From Zygnema cylindricum (lineage: Eukaryota > Streptophyta > Zygnematophyceae > Zygnematales > Zygnemataceae), in NCBI GenBank assembly GCA_037447655.1, contig JBBHKE010003308.1, forward strand, positions 62,001 through 126,000: DNA of 64,000 nucleotides, in the 5' to 3' direction. The notes beneath the pieces were generated by a model, which was not told where the DNA came from, did not search any database, and saw only the letters and a list, made by a program, of their open reading frames with translations. A program made the position numbers and the translations under genes. Positions 12,091 through 22,328 of the stretch are shown here, one piece after another (position 1 is the stretch's first letter; the number at the start of each line of letters is the position of its first letter).

Positions 12091-12457
12091 ATATTTGCAG
12101 TTAACTCTTTATTGTGTTTAAGGCTCTTCACCAAAAAAAATTCAACTCTAGTTTGTACACTTAACTCTAATTTGGGTTCATTTTTCCCATTGTGTAACTG
12201 GTATAGTTTGTGTTCATATAGTCGACGTTTGAACAAGTGAGAACAAGTTTGCTTGACTCCCCCCGCCTTTTTCATTGAGAATCAAATATGAGTGTGTTTT
12301 TTTGTGTCGACGCTCTCACTTTTGCTTGTCGAAGCCTTAATATGGCACTCTTTTTGTAAAACTGTACAAAATAACGAGCAAATTTAGTACGGAATGACAC
12401 ATTTCGTACACTACACTTTTTAAAAACTGTCAAAATTAGAGTTAACAACGTTAATTA
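12091..12457. mobile_element. Stowaway-like element, left part, split by copia
   Basis: The interior matches 1230-1520 of the element at 1101-1633. The remainder, ending ACGCTAACAACGATTCAGGTG, lies at 23445-23561 on the far side of the copia insertion. The exact left terminus is not resolved. Confidence 0.5.
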
Positions 12458-13599
12458 TGTTGAAAAGTGATATTTTATATTCTACATTTATTTTAGGATC
12501 CTGCAGTTCTCATACTTGTCGTAGTCACTAAGAATTGACAGGAAGCCATGGCTGCCTCAGACAAATGAGAAGATAAGCACAAGACAAGGCTCCTGAGAAG
12601 AACGGCAGAAGACAATGCTCCTGCAAAGCTAGGTTGCAACAAATAGGATTTGATCGTGTGACCTCCAGACGAAGACCGCACGTAATAAGAGTCTGACTTA
12701 TCCATTAGGGCTTGATTATTCACTACAAATTCTCCATTTGATAAGTATTTAAAGGTGACACGGCGACATATTCCTTTTAGTGACTTACAGAACAAAGCGA
12801 AACATGAAACGTGTGGTACCGCACGAAATGCAGTACCGCACGATATAAATGAAACAACATTTGATTTCAACTAACGAATTTAAATGTCGCGATCGACGGC
12901 TCGCAAAGGAAGAAGGAATTTCAACCGGTCAACACGAAATGTTGACCGTCGAAATTAAATGGTCAACACGGAACATTGACCGGTGAATTTCAACGGTCAA
13001 CATTTATTCGACGCGTCGTCAGATCAAACGGTTGAAATTTATCGCCGGAAAGAGAACAAACGGCACGCGTGAGTGCCGTTATGCCAAAACGATTATCTAG
13101 GAGCAACTCGGCGAAATGGAAGGAAATGACACGTAGCATTATCCTATAGGATTCCATAAGAGAAAAGGGACAAAAAGACGTAGATTTATTAGCCACGTGG
13201 CAGACCAACAATGGTGCAGAATATATCCGTACATAAAGTACAGCGGCTAGTGTAGTATGTACGTACAATAATTATAGTACTTTATTTTGATTGTTTTGAA
13301 GTAGCTATTAGGAGGTTTTAAGGACTCAAACAAAATTTTGAAAGTCCTCTCTCCCAGAGGCCATCTGTTTAAATATGTTATCTTTGAACAACCATAATTT
13401 AATGCTCAGGTGAGCAAATTCAGTGATTTTTTTTGCAGCGCGCTTAGGGGAGTCCAGGCTACACAGAGGTGTAGTCGGTTAAATTTTTTGCGTGCCAAGG
13501 TGGCACTTATTCATTGCCAAAGTCAAAAGTGTTAATATTATCCTAGAGGCTTGATATAAGTTGGAAATTTTGTGTACCACTAAAGGTCACAAAATTACA
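12458..13599 (+). repeat. 5' LTR of the outer copia element
   Basis: A 1142-bp repeat with TG...CA ends, highly similar to 22329-23439. On its minus strand at about 12640-12730 it carries a tRNA-like stretch with an A-box-like CCTAATGGATAAG and a B-box-like CGATCAAATCC. The CACACGAT...-type arm there is more nearly palindromic in the 3' LTR. Confidence 0.9.
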
Positions 13600-13600
13600 A

Positions 13601-13614
13601 GTTATGGGCCCACC
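13601..13614 (+). promoter_or_regulatory. Primer-binding site, initiator tRNA-Met anticodon arm
   Basis: GTTATGGGCCCACC lies one base inside the left LTR. It is the complement of the anticodon-arm sequence of plant initiator tRNA-Met (GGUGGGCCCAUAAC), as I know it, not of the tRNA 3' end. Priming from an internal tRNA-Met fragment is known for Drosophila copia. The central ATG (13604-13606), complement of the CAU anticodon, opens the first gag frame. Confidence 0.7.
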
Positions 13615-13677
13615 CTCTAAGGTGCCCATTTTCAATGGAACAAGGTTTATTTATTGGGAAACCATGATGAGGCGTGT

Positions 13678-14860
13678 TGAAACTAAAAGACCTCCATTGG
13701 CCGTCAGAGTAAGGAGATCCAAAAGAAGCTTATCTAGATAGTGCCGACTCCAAGTTGATATAAACCCAAATGACTGACCCCTTGTCAATCACAAACCCAT
13801 TATAGCTTCACCCTTGTGAAATAAGACTTTCTGTGTGCTCAGTTCCACCACAGAATGCAAAGTTAGAATATGAGATTTGGACACATTCACCCACTTTGAC
13901 TTTCCCTTAGAAATACCGCAACCCTGGCAGACAAAAACTCTGACCAACTAGCCCCCTGTGTAGCGTGGACTCCCTTGAGTCCGCAGCAAAAAGAATCACT
14001 GAAAATGGTCAAGTAAATTGATCGTTATGGCTGGCCAAAGTTTGCCATTTATACAAGGTGCTCTTTGGGAGAGGCAACTACCTACCCAAAATTTTCTAAG
14101 TCTTATTCCCCCTCTAAAACTCTATATACTGAAGTACGGCACCAATTAAAATACTGTGTCGTACAGAAAAGTACAGGTGTCGATGTACTTTTTGTATGGC
14201 CATCGTACGACATGGCCAAAATGTCGACACATCCGACACATATCGGGATTCGTTTCCGTAATCCCCGGAGTTGCCGCAATCCAATCTGGTTTTGCCACGT
14301 TTCATTAGATGTGGCGGTGATTGCAAATCGCCAAAATCCTATTCCGCGATCTCGGCATCTTTCGCGGCCGTCCGATCAAATCCGGATTTCAATCGTAGCC
14401 GTCATAAATACTTGCGCTGAATTCTTTTTGATGTCAAACAAAATGCGCGGTATTTATTTCGTAACCGTATCGTACTTCGTACTTTATATAACTGTATCTA
14501 TGCACTATGTATATATTTCCAGTTAAATGATGAAGTCTATGTGTGACAAATTAAATAATTATCAGACCTCATATGTCTTAATACTAGCGCTAGACTAAAC
14601 GGTTAAAGCTACCGGCTATTATTGATTGGCAGACGACAAGTACCAGGATCAATTCCTGGGTCTGTCAACTAACTTTTGGTAAGAGTACCTAATTTACCCC
14701 CTGTCTTCTCTATAGAGCTTAGGCAGCCATGGCTCTAGCTCCCTATCCAGCCTTCAGTGACTACAACAAGTGTGGGGGCTTGGAGAGGGGAGTTAGAGGC
14801 AGACTGCCTCTGCCTTTTTCTATCCTATTTACAGACCAAGAAAATACACAAATATCAACA
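13678..14860 (-). repeat. 3' LTR of the nested gag-only element
   Basis: A 1183-bp LTR, paired with 16869-18047. On the plus strand, antisense to the element, at about 14596-14670 it has an A-box-like TAGACTAAACGG and a T-arm-like hairpin CCAGG-ATCAATT-CCTGG with a B-box-like core. Confidence 0.9.
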
Positions 14861-14873
14861 CTCCACTTATTTT
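14861..14873 (-). promoter_or_regulatory. Polypurine tract of the nested element
   Basis: The minus strand reads AAAATAAGTGGAG directly before the 3' LTR; it corresponds to AAAATAAGGGGAG of the outer element. Confidence 0.7.
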
Positions 14874-15299
14874 CTAGTCTATTTTCCTTTCAACTCCCAC
14901 ACAAAAAAAAACCAAAATACTCCCTCCAATTTTTTTTTTCTTTTCCTTTTTCCTTTTCCTTTTATAAACCTTTATGACAATACCCTCACATTTTAAAAGG
15001 TCCATTAGATGAGCTGAAATAAACATTCGATCTTGCTGATCACATATTTTATTAAGCATCCCAATTTTCATAACCCCGAGCAAAGATTTTATCCACCTCA
15101 TCACTTTTTCATCCACACACAACCCGATTTCTCTCTTGCAATCCAAACAGCCAGCCCCATCTCCAATCTGCAACATATACCCGGATGATAACCCTTTTAC
15201 AGGCACATCTTCACAAGCGACATCACACCAAGTAGTGATGTCAAATCCATCCACCTCGAAATATTCCCAAAAAACACTAGTCCCCACTAAGTTCCTCAT
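14874..15299 (-). CDS. Unidentified frame downstream of nested gag
   Basis: A 141-codon frame whose ATG overlaps the stop of the preceding gag frame (ATGA, 15296-15299). The predicted product ends in a lysine-rich stretch (KRKRKKEKKKK) encoded by the A-rich DNA before the polypurine tract. I recognise no domain; the cysteines do not form a zinc knuckle or protease motif. It may be leftover pol sequence or a spacer. Confidence 0.3.
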   Translation of the reverse strand: MRNLVGTSVFWEYFEVDGFDITTWCDVACEDVPVKGLSSGYMLQIGDGAGCLDCKREIGLCVDEKVMRWIKSLLGVMKIGMLNKICDQQDRMFISAHLMDLLKCEGIVIKVYKRKRKKEKKKKIGGSILVFFCVGVERKID

Positions 15300-16153
15300 A
15301 AATCTACATCTTTCGTACTCATATTTTTATCCATGATAATTACCCCATTTTCTGAACTTCCCTCACTCTCTCCCATGGAATTCTTTCCACTATCATTTTC
15401 TATTTTAATTCCCAATAAATATTTCTTCTCCCCTAAACCTTTAATCAAATATTTCTCTTCTCCCCTATCCTTTAAAACCTCTTCGAGTTTCACTTCTCCC
15501 CTTTCCTCCGAATCCCTTGAAGTCTCCCTTTCCGACCAGTTTTTTGTTTCCCTATTATCTATAAAATTATCGTCATTAATTTTATCTTTCCCGTTTTCAC
15601 TTATGGATCCTAGATCTGACTTTCTCATTTCTAAGTCATACACTCTACACTCCTCGACATCCTCAAGTACCTCCTCTCTCTTTACTTCCCTTATACCTCC
15701 AAAAGCACACTGTTGCTTTCGTGGAATTTCTGTGTGCTTTTCTCTCTTCCCCATACTACTAATCCGGAGAAGCTCTAAAATATCTTCATCCTCTTTCTCC
15801 TCTTCCCCTTCTTCCTCCTCATCCACATTCCAACTTCTAAGTTTTTCCAAACAAGGGCATTCCTCCATATAATGACCCGGTTCCCTACAAAAGAAGCAAA
15901 CCCCATTTTTCAAAGCTCCCCTTTCTTTTCCTCTCCCTCTAGTTCCACCAAAGTTCCGATAAGGTTTACCTTTGTCTTTCTTCCTCTCATCACGCTTCCG
16001 CTCGTCACCACCGTTCCTCTCATCACGCTTCCGCTCGTCATCGCCGTTCCTCTCATCACGCTTCCGCCAATCACCACCAGCTGTAAATGCATTCACCCTG
16101 TCACTTCCCCTACGAAGCTCCAAAGTGCTTTCCCTCACAAGAATTATCCCCAT
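15296..16153 (-). CDS. Gag, C-terminal part with zinc knuckle (nested element)
   Basis: A 285-codon frame. After a run of RDERNGGDERK-like charged repeats, residues around 85-105 contain the CCHC knuckle CFFCREPGHYMEEC (C-x2-C-x4-H-x4-C), which in copia Gag binds RNA. The C-terminal half is acidic and lysine-rich with EEGEEEKEDEDI. It follows a frame-broken capsid region (about 16170-16390) that matches the outer element's ...YKGGSMIEFCND... segment in another frame. There is no pol downstream. Internal tandem repeats of GGATGAGAGGAACG-type units account for the DERNG repeats. Confidence 0.7.
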   Translation of the reverse strand: MGIILVRESTLELRRGSDRVNAFTAGGDWRKRDERNGDDERKRDERNGGDERKRDERKKDKGKPYRNFGGTRGRGKERGALKNGVCFFCREPGHYMEECPCLEKLRSWNVDEEEEGEEEKEDEDILELLRISSMGKREKHTEIPRKQQCAFGGIREVKREEVLEDVEECRVYDLEMRKSDLGSISENGKDKINDDNFIDNRETKNWSERETSRDSEERGEVKLEEVLKDRGEEKYLIKGLGEKKYLLGIKIENDSGKNSMGESEGSSENGVIIMDKNMSTKDVDL

Positions 16154-16377
16154 GGTAAAGCTCTAAGTCTATGAGGAACCATCCATTACCTGCATACGAC
16201 AAATGATGTTTTCGCACTCATCTGGGAGTTTCATCAGTAGTGTATTAATCTTCCTCTCTTCAGATTCTACATATCCCGCACTAGCAAGCTCAACATATGG
16301 CGCAGCAGTATCATTGCAAAACTCTATCATGCTACCGCCTTTATAAACATAGGCATCTATTCTTGGTTTACTAATTG

Positions 16378-16728
16378 CTACATCTGAATAGTCTTACTCT
16401 TATAGCTCTGACTTAGTGCTTCCCATATCTCTGAAGACTTCATTAAGTTTATAAGAGTGATAGCTATGGACTTAGACACGTTTCTAAGTATGAGATGCTT
16501 TGCTATAGTATTTTTGTATTCCCATATTTTTGTGTCATTTTCTTCAGTTCTAATCCCTACGAATGGAACCATAGTCGAGAGCTTAGCTCCCCTCACCATC
16601 GGTTCCTTTTCCGTTCTCCCATTTTCCCCCATCCACGGAACGGTTTTTCCCTTCACCTTCCATTGCATGTGAACTCCGGTTGATATTCTGGGCAACCTCA
16701 GATAATTCTCCATAGTAAGCTCCTCCAA
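16378..16728 (-). CDS. Gag, capsid-like (UBN2-type) part, nested element
   Basis: A 116-codon frame. It contains IWEYKNTIAKHLIL and EIWEALSQSYKSKTIQM, matching IWDFNNTVATHFIL and ELWEALVNIYSSGTIQL of the outer element (18246-18455). This is the capsid-like region of copia Gag. It closes at TAG directly after TIQM, where the outer element also has TAG. The first 36 codons of gag lie upstream in a separate frame (16864 down to 16757, then TGA). Confidence 0.65.
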   Translation of the reverse strand: MEELTMENYLRLPRISTGVHMQWKVKGKTVPWMGENGRTEKEPMVRGAKLSTMVPFVGIRTEENDTKIWEYKNTIAKHLILRNVSKSIAITLINLMKSSEIWEALSQSYKSKTIQM

Positions 16729-16851
16729 AGCAAAGTGGTGGACATCTCACTTGTCATGAAACAATTCCCCATAAGTGCTTCTTGAAAAGCAATCCCTCCA
16801 TAGTAAACTCCCAATAAGTGAAGTCTGTTCCTTCGAACATAGGCACCCTAG

Positions 16852-16868
16852 ATGGTAGGCCCATAACC
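16852..16868 (-). promoter_or_regulatory. Primer-binding site of the nested element
   Basis: The minus strand reads GGTTATGGGCCTACCAT immediately inside the 5' LTR. It matches the complement of the initiator tRNA-Met anticodon arm with a mismatch at the 12th base. The ATG inside (16864-16862) starts a 36-codon frame beginning MGLPSRVPMFEGTDFTYW. Confidence 0.7.
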
Positions 16869-18047
16869 TGAAACTCAGAGACCTCCATTGGCCCTCAGAG
16901 TAAGCAGATCCAAAAGAAGTTTATCTAGATAGTGCCAACTCCAAGTTGATATAAACCCAAATGACTGACCCCTTGTCAATCACAAACCCATTATAGCTTC
17001 ACCCCTGTGAAATAAGACTTTCTGTGTTCTCAGTTCCACCACAGAATGCAAAGTTAGAATATGAGATTTGGACACATTCACCCACTTTGACTTTCCCTTA
17101 GAAATACCACCACCCTGGCAGACAAAAACTCTGACCGACTACCCCCCTGTGTAGGGTGGACTCCGTTGAGTCCGCAGCAAAAAGAATCACTGAAAATGGT
17201 CAAGTAAATTGATCGTTATGGCTGGCCAAAGTTTGTCATTTATACAAGGTGCTCTTTGGGAGAGGCAGCTACCTACCCAAAATTTTCTAAGTCCTATTCC
17301 CCCTCTAAAACTCTATATACTGAAGTACAGCACCAATTAAAATACTGTGTCGTACAGAAAAGTACAGGTGCAGGTGTATTTTCTGTACGGCCATTGTACG
17401 ACATGGCCAAAATGTCGACACATGTCATATCGGGATTCGTTTCCGTAATCCGCGGAGTTGCCGCAATCCAATGTGGTTTTGCCACGTGTCATTCGATGTG
17501 GCGGTGATCGCAAACCGCCAAAATCCTATTGCGTAATTGCAGCATCCTTCGCGGCCGTCCGATCAAATCCGGATTTCAATCGTAGCCGTCATAAATACTT
17601 GCGCTGAATTCTTTTTGATGTCAAACAAAATGCGCGGTATTTATTTTGTAACCGTATCGTACTTCGTACTTTATATAACTGTATCTATGCACTATGTATA
17701 TATTTCCAGTTAAATGATGAAGTCTATGTGTGACAAATTAAATAATTATCAGACCTCATATGTCTTAATACTAGCGCTAGACTAAACGGTTAAAGCTACC
17801 GGCTATTATTGATTGGCAGACGACAAGTACCAGGATCAATTCCTGGGTCTGTCAACTAACTTTTGGTAAGAGTACCTAATTTACCCCCTGTCTTCTCTAT
17901 AGAGCTTAGGCAGCCATGGCTCTAGCTCCCTATCTAGCCTTCGGTGACTACAACAAGTGTGGGGGCTTGGAGAGGGGAGTTAGAGGCAAACTGCCTCTGC
18001 CTTTTTCTATCCTGTTTACAGACCAAGAAAATACACAAATATCAACA
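16869..18047 (-). repeat. 5' LTR of the nested gag-only element
   Basis: A 1179-bp LTR nearly identical to 13678-14860, including the antisense tRNA-like stretch at about 17777-17851. High similarity implies a more recent insertion than the divergence seen in the solo LTR at 8458. Confidence 0.9.
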
Positions 18048-18245
18048 CGTGAATTGTTTAAAAAACGGCTATGGGGCATTGTGAGTTGACAAGAGCGTCA
18101 ACCATCCACTAGATTGGGAGTTCCACCAGGGTTTGGAGGATCTTGATACGTAGGAGAATCTGCGGGGGCAGAGGGGGTAGAGGATGTTGGAGAAAGCATC
18201 GCGTCAGACAAAGGGAAGGGGAAGGGGAAGGAGAAAATCACACCG

Positions 18246-21200
18246 ATGGCTACTGGATCGGATCGACTAATAGATGTTCATAAAACAGAGGTTAATGATA
18301 GTGAAATCTGGGATTTCAACAATACCGTGGCGACTCATTTTATTCTCGGGCGTCTCACTCAGGGAGTGGCTACGCCTCATTTTCATGTGGATAGGGCAGA
18401 CGAGCTGTGGGAAGCTCTTGTCAACATTTACAGCAGTGGTACGATTCAGCTGTAGAATTTAGCAGATCAGAAGGTACGAGGTATGTATACAAAGGGGGAA
18501 AAATGTTGGATTTTTGTAATGACTTGGCTGGGTTATTCATGAAGTTGGAGAGTGCATGGAAAAGGGAGAGTGAAAAAGAGAAGATGAATATTTTGTTCAT
18601 GAAACTCCCACATGATTATGAGAACATTGTTAACAGGGTTCAGGATTTGTCATATAATCTTTGGATCTAGAACTCCGTTGTGGGGATGATTTTTGTTTGG
18701 GAAAGCACAATTGAGATTGGTAGAGGAGGAAAGAGTGTTTAATCATTCGATGCTAGTACTAATTGGAGGGGTAAGGATTCTACGAAACCTTATGGGAACT
18801 TTGGTTGAGGAGGAAGAGGAACCATGACAGATCTAGACCAAGGGCGTCGAAAGGGCTCTGCCTTTTTGTAAGAAGCCGAGACACTACATGGCGGAGTGCA
18901 CCAAGTTGACAGAGTTGAGATCGAAGGAAGAATCGAAAGGAAAACCAACCGCAAGGAAAAAGAAGGCATTTGTGGCAACACATGTCATGGTGGAGGATTC
19001 CAATGATGACAATGAAGAACTTCTCCTCAACGAGGAGTTGGAGGTGAAAGGTGAGTTGGAGATTACAAGGAGGCAAAAGTGTGCTTTTGGTGGAGTGAAA
19101 TAAGCTCATAAAGAAGGATGGATCATTGATTCAGGAGCCTCTATGCATATGTGTAGGGTAAAACCATTGTTTACCAAAATGAGAAAGATCCCTACTGTAG
19201 AGATATAGTATGGGGATGGGAGAATATTGTCCACTAATTCAGTGGGATCAGTGGATCTCAGAGTCTTGGTTGATAGTAAGACATCAATAGTCACTTTCTC
19301 TGATGTTCTTTTCATTCCAGGGTTGAACAAGAATCTTATCTCTACGTCGGTCTTAGATGATAAGGGTTTTGAGACTAGTACTAAGAAAGGAGTCTTTGTT
19401 GCTAGCTATGAGAATGAAGTGTACTTCACATCCGAAAAGGGTAGCCAAGGAATGTTTAGGCTGAATTTGAGTAATGGAAAGACGCGAGTTTACTTTGCTG
19501 GTGTTAGTGATTTGATGATGTGGCATAAAAGATTGGGAAATGTGCTTCTAGATAGATTAAAGGAAATGAAGAACATGGGTGTAGTTGATGGAATACATTT
19601 TGGTGATAATAATTTTTGGATGATTGTAGTGGGTGTGCTTAAGAAAAGGCCCACAGATTGCCTTTTCCGAAAGTCGCAACATATAACGGTGAAAAGGTCT
19701 TAGATTTAGTTCATACTGACATATGGGGACCATCCAAAGTGCCATCAGTTAGAGGGAAAATTACCTATTACTCATGATTAGTCTAGATACTCTAGAGTCT
19801 ACTTTTTGAAAATCAAATCTGAGGCTTCGGCTTATTTTAAGAAGTATAAAACATGGAGGGAAAAGCTTTATGAGACACCTATAAAAGAGTGAGGAGTGAT
19901 AATGGGGGGGGGATTCACTTCAAATGAATTTGAGGATTACTGGAAAGAGGAAGGGGTTCAAACCAAAAGATTGTCACAAAGAACCCAGAACGAAATGGTG
20001 TAGCCGAGAGACTAAATCGGACATTAAGTGATAGTGCTCGTAGCATGTTGACAGATAAAAAGATAAAGAAAAGTTTTTGGGCAGAGGCTATGAATTGTGA
20101 TAACTATCTCAAAAATAGAGTCCTTACCTCGGCGATAAAAGGCCAAACACCTTATGAAAGATGGACCGGAGAAAACATAATATTTCACGCTTAAAGGTGT
20201 TTGGAAGTCAAGTGTTTAGTCTAAACACAAAAAAAACTGATTGGAAGCTAAAAGTTGGAGGAAAGCCGGGATACTTACTTGGGTATGATGAAAATGTAAA
20301 GGGGTATGTAGTTTATGATCTCGGAAGAGAAGACATAATTCTAGTAAAACACTTGGTAGTCATGGAGCAAGGAAAGTCCATAGATCCTTTTAAGTATACT
20401 AAACCGGTCAAAATTAGAATTAAATCACAAAATGAGTTAGATTCAGATTCTCCTAACCGAACTCCGGTTTAGCCTGACCTTGCTGAGGAAGAGAAAAATC
20501 TGACCGAGAGTGATCCTCTCTTAGAGACACTACTTCCAATTCAAACCGATGAAAGACAGGAAATGGATGATGAACGTCCGGATATGGACTCCACGGATAG
20601 GGGAGAAGGTGAAGTCGTTCGGATAAATCCGAGATTACCCTCCATCCCTGCATCAAAGTTTGACGGAGGAAGAAGAAGTAGCAAGAGACTTCAAGAGAGA
20701 CAAGTGAACAACAAGGTAAATAAGATGTCACATTTTAGCGAACCCCAGACTTACTCAGAGGCAATTAATAGTCCGGAAAGTAGTAGATGGGTGACAACCA
20801 TTAATGATGAGATGGCTTCCATTATGGAAGTAAACACATGGGAGGTTGTGGATTGTTCTCCGGACAGAGAGAGGATAAGATGTAAGTGGGTATTTAAGTT
20901 GAAACTCAACCCGGATAACACCATTGAGCGATACAAAGTCAGATTAGTGGCAAAGGGGTTCACACAGAAGAAGGAATCGATTATGAGGAGACCTTCGCTC
21001 CAGTTGTTAGATTTCCCTCCGTCCGGATTCTACTTAGTCTAGCGGCAGCGAAAGACATGGAAGTGCACCAGATAGACATCAATACCGCTTTTTTACACGG
21101 GGAATCAGAATAAGAGATCTTCATGCGACAGCCGGAAGAGTTTGTTGAGAAGGGAGAAGAAAGTAAGGTGTGCAGATTGATAAAGTCTCTATATGGAATA

Positions 21201-22315
21201 AAGAAAGCTCCACGTCAATAGAACAAGAAGCTAGACGAGATTTTGACGAGTTAGGGATATATCTGAATCAATTCGGATCATTCTATCTATCTATTTGAGG
21301 ATGAGGAAGGTATAATTTTCATTGCTATCTATGTGGATGATTTGCTTGTTTTGAGTAAGTCAATGGTGAAAGTTAATATGCTGAAAAATGTAGATTTGAA
21401 ATGAAGGACTTGGGAGAGGCAAAATACATTTTTGGAATTCAAATGGAAAGAGGTAGAGAGAAGAAAACAATTAGACTAACTCAAAAAGAAGCAATAGGGA
21501 AAATGCTTGAAAAGTTTTAGATGGATAAAGCAAATAGTTGTACGACTCCCATGGACTTAAAGAAGGGAAATGAGGGGAGGTCAAAAGAGGGAATCTTGAT
21601 CTAGGATAATGAGTTAGGGCTTGAGGAAAGAAAGTTCATGCAAAATAATCTGTATAGACAAGTTGTCGGTAGTTTGATCTATTTTATGATCTGTACTCGT
21701 CGTGATATTGCAACAACTGTGGGAGTATTAAGTAGGAGTCTGAATGATCTTAGGAAGAAAGATTGGGAAGCGGCCAAAAGGGTCATGCGGTACTTGATAG
21801 GAACAAGAGATCTATGGCTCCATTTCGGAGGGGATAATACTAACATCACCACTTAGAGTGATGGCAGTTATGGGGATGCTCCGATGAGATGGTGTACTTC
21901 TGGGTATGTGTTATATGTTGGGAATGGGGCATGCTATTAGAGCAGCAAGCAACAAAAGGTGACTGCTCAATCCACCATGGAGGCTGAATATATGGCCTCT
22001 TGTTCGGCTGTGAAAGAATTGATGTGGGTGAAATCTTTGCTTCAAGAACTGGGATATATGAAGAGTGGAGTGCACAAGATATTTTGTGACAATCAAGCTG
22101 CGATTGCAATTGCAGCAAATCCTAAGCATCACTTTAAAGCAAAGCATATAGATATTCGTTTGAGCTTTGTTAGAGAGAAAGATGAGAATAAAATAATTAT
22201 TTTGGAATATAGACCGGATGGAGAGATGGCAGCAGATATGATCACTAAGCTGGTTCCTTCTCCCAAATTAACATTTTGTAGGGAGAAGTGTGGACTGAAA
22301 GAAAAGATAGACTAG
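18246..22315 (+). pseudogene. copia gag-pol remnants (outer element)
   Basis: In order: capsid-like Gag (18246-18455, then on to 18670); a zinc knuckle at about 18860-18905 whose first cysteine is lost from the frame by a missing T; the protease motif IIDSGASMHM at about 19122; a GAG-pre-integrase stretch (MMWHKRLGN, about 19520); an integrase end (GVAERLNRTL, about 20000); reverse transcriptase (KWVFKLK near 20885, FLHGE near 21090, YVDDLLV near 21335); and RNase H (STMEAEYMASCSAVKEL, 21975 on; FCDNQAAIAIAANP). Stops are mainly TAG: 18453, 19206, 19779, 20470, 21219, 21518, 21602, 21854 and 21938, plus TAA at 21111. The element is clearly defective. Confidence 0.9.
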
Positions 22316-22328
22316 AAAATAAGGGGAG
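22316..22328 (+). promoter_or_regulatory. Polypurine tract of the outer copia element
   Basis: AAAATAAGGGGAG lies directly before the 3' LTR and after the RNase H frame; it is the plus-strand priming site expected at this place. Confidence 0.8.

Larger units (their letters stand above)
13678..18047 (-). mobile_element. Gag-only copia element (TR-GAG type), nested
   Basis: LTRs at 13678-14860 and 16869-18047 (about 1.18 kb) have TG...CA ends. Target copies are CGTGT (13673-13677) and CGTGA (18048-18052), one mismatch. It lies on the minus strand: the primer-binding site is at 16852-16868 and a polypurine tract at 14861-14873 (AAAATAAGTGGAG on the minus strand, close to the outer element's AAAATAAGGGGAG). 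The 2.0-kb interior codes only Gag. There is no protease, integrase or reverse transcriptase, so it would depend on a related element such as its host. Confidence 0.88.
13604..18086 (+). pseudogene. First gag frame (36 codons), split by inserted element
   Basis: The frame begins at the ATG inside the primer-binding site. It reads MGPPSKVPIFNGTRFIYW and on to MMRR (up to 13672), is interrupted by the inserted LTR element, and resumes at 18048 with RELFKKRLWGIVS before TGA (18087-18089). The F-x-G-x-x-F-x-Y-W pattern is the usual start of copia Gag. The corresponding frame of the inserted element is also exactly 36 codons and also ends in TGA. Whether this is a leader peptide, a readthrough site or shared decay is open. 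Confidence 0.6.

Noticed and set aside
15333-16174. Plus-strand Ser/Pro-rich frames over the nested gag
   Set aside because: They are the antisense of the gag frame with the zinc knuckle and have no motif of their own.
18246-22315. TAG reassigned to a sense codon
   Set aside because: The fibrillin gene in the same window ends in TAG exactly at the expected protein end, and the copia TAGs replace different residues (Gln, Trp and others).
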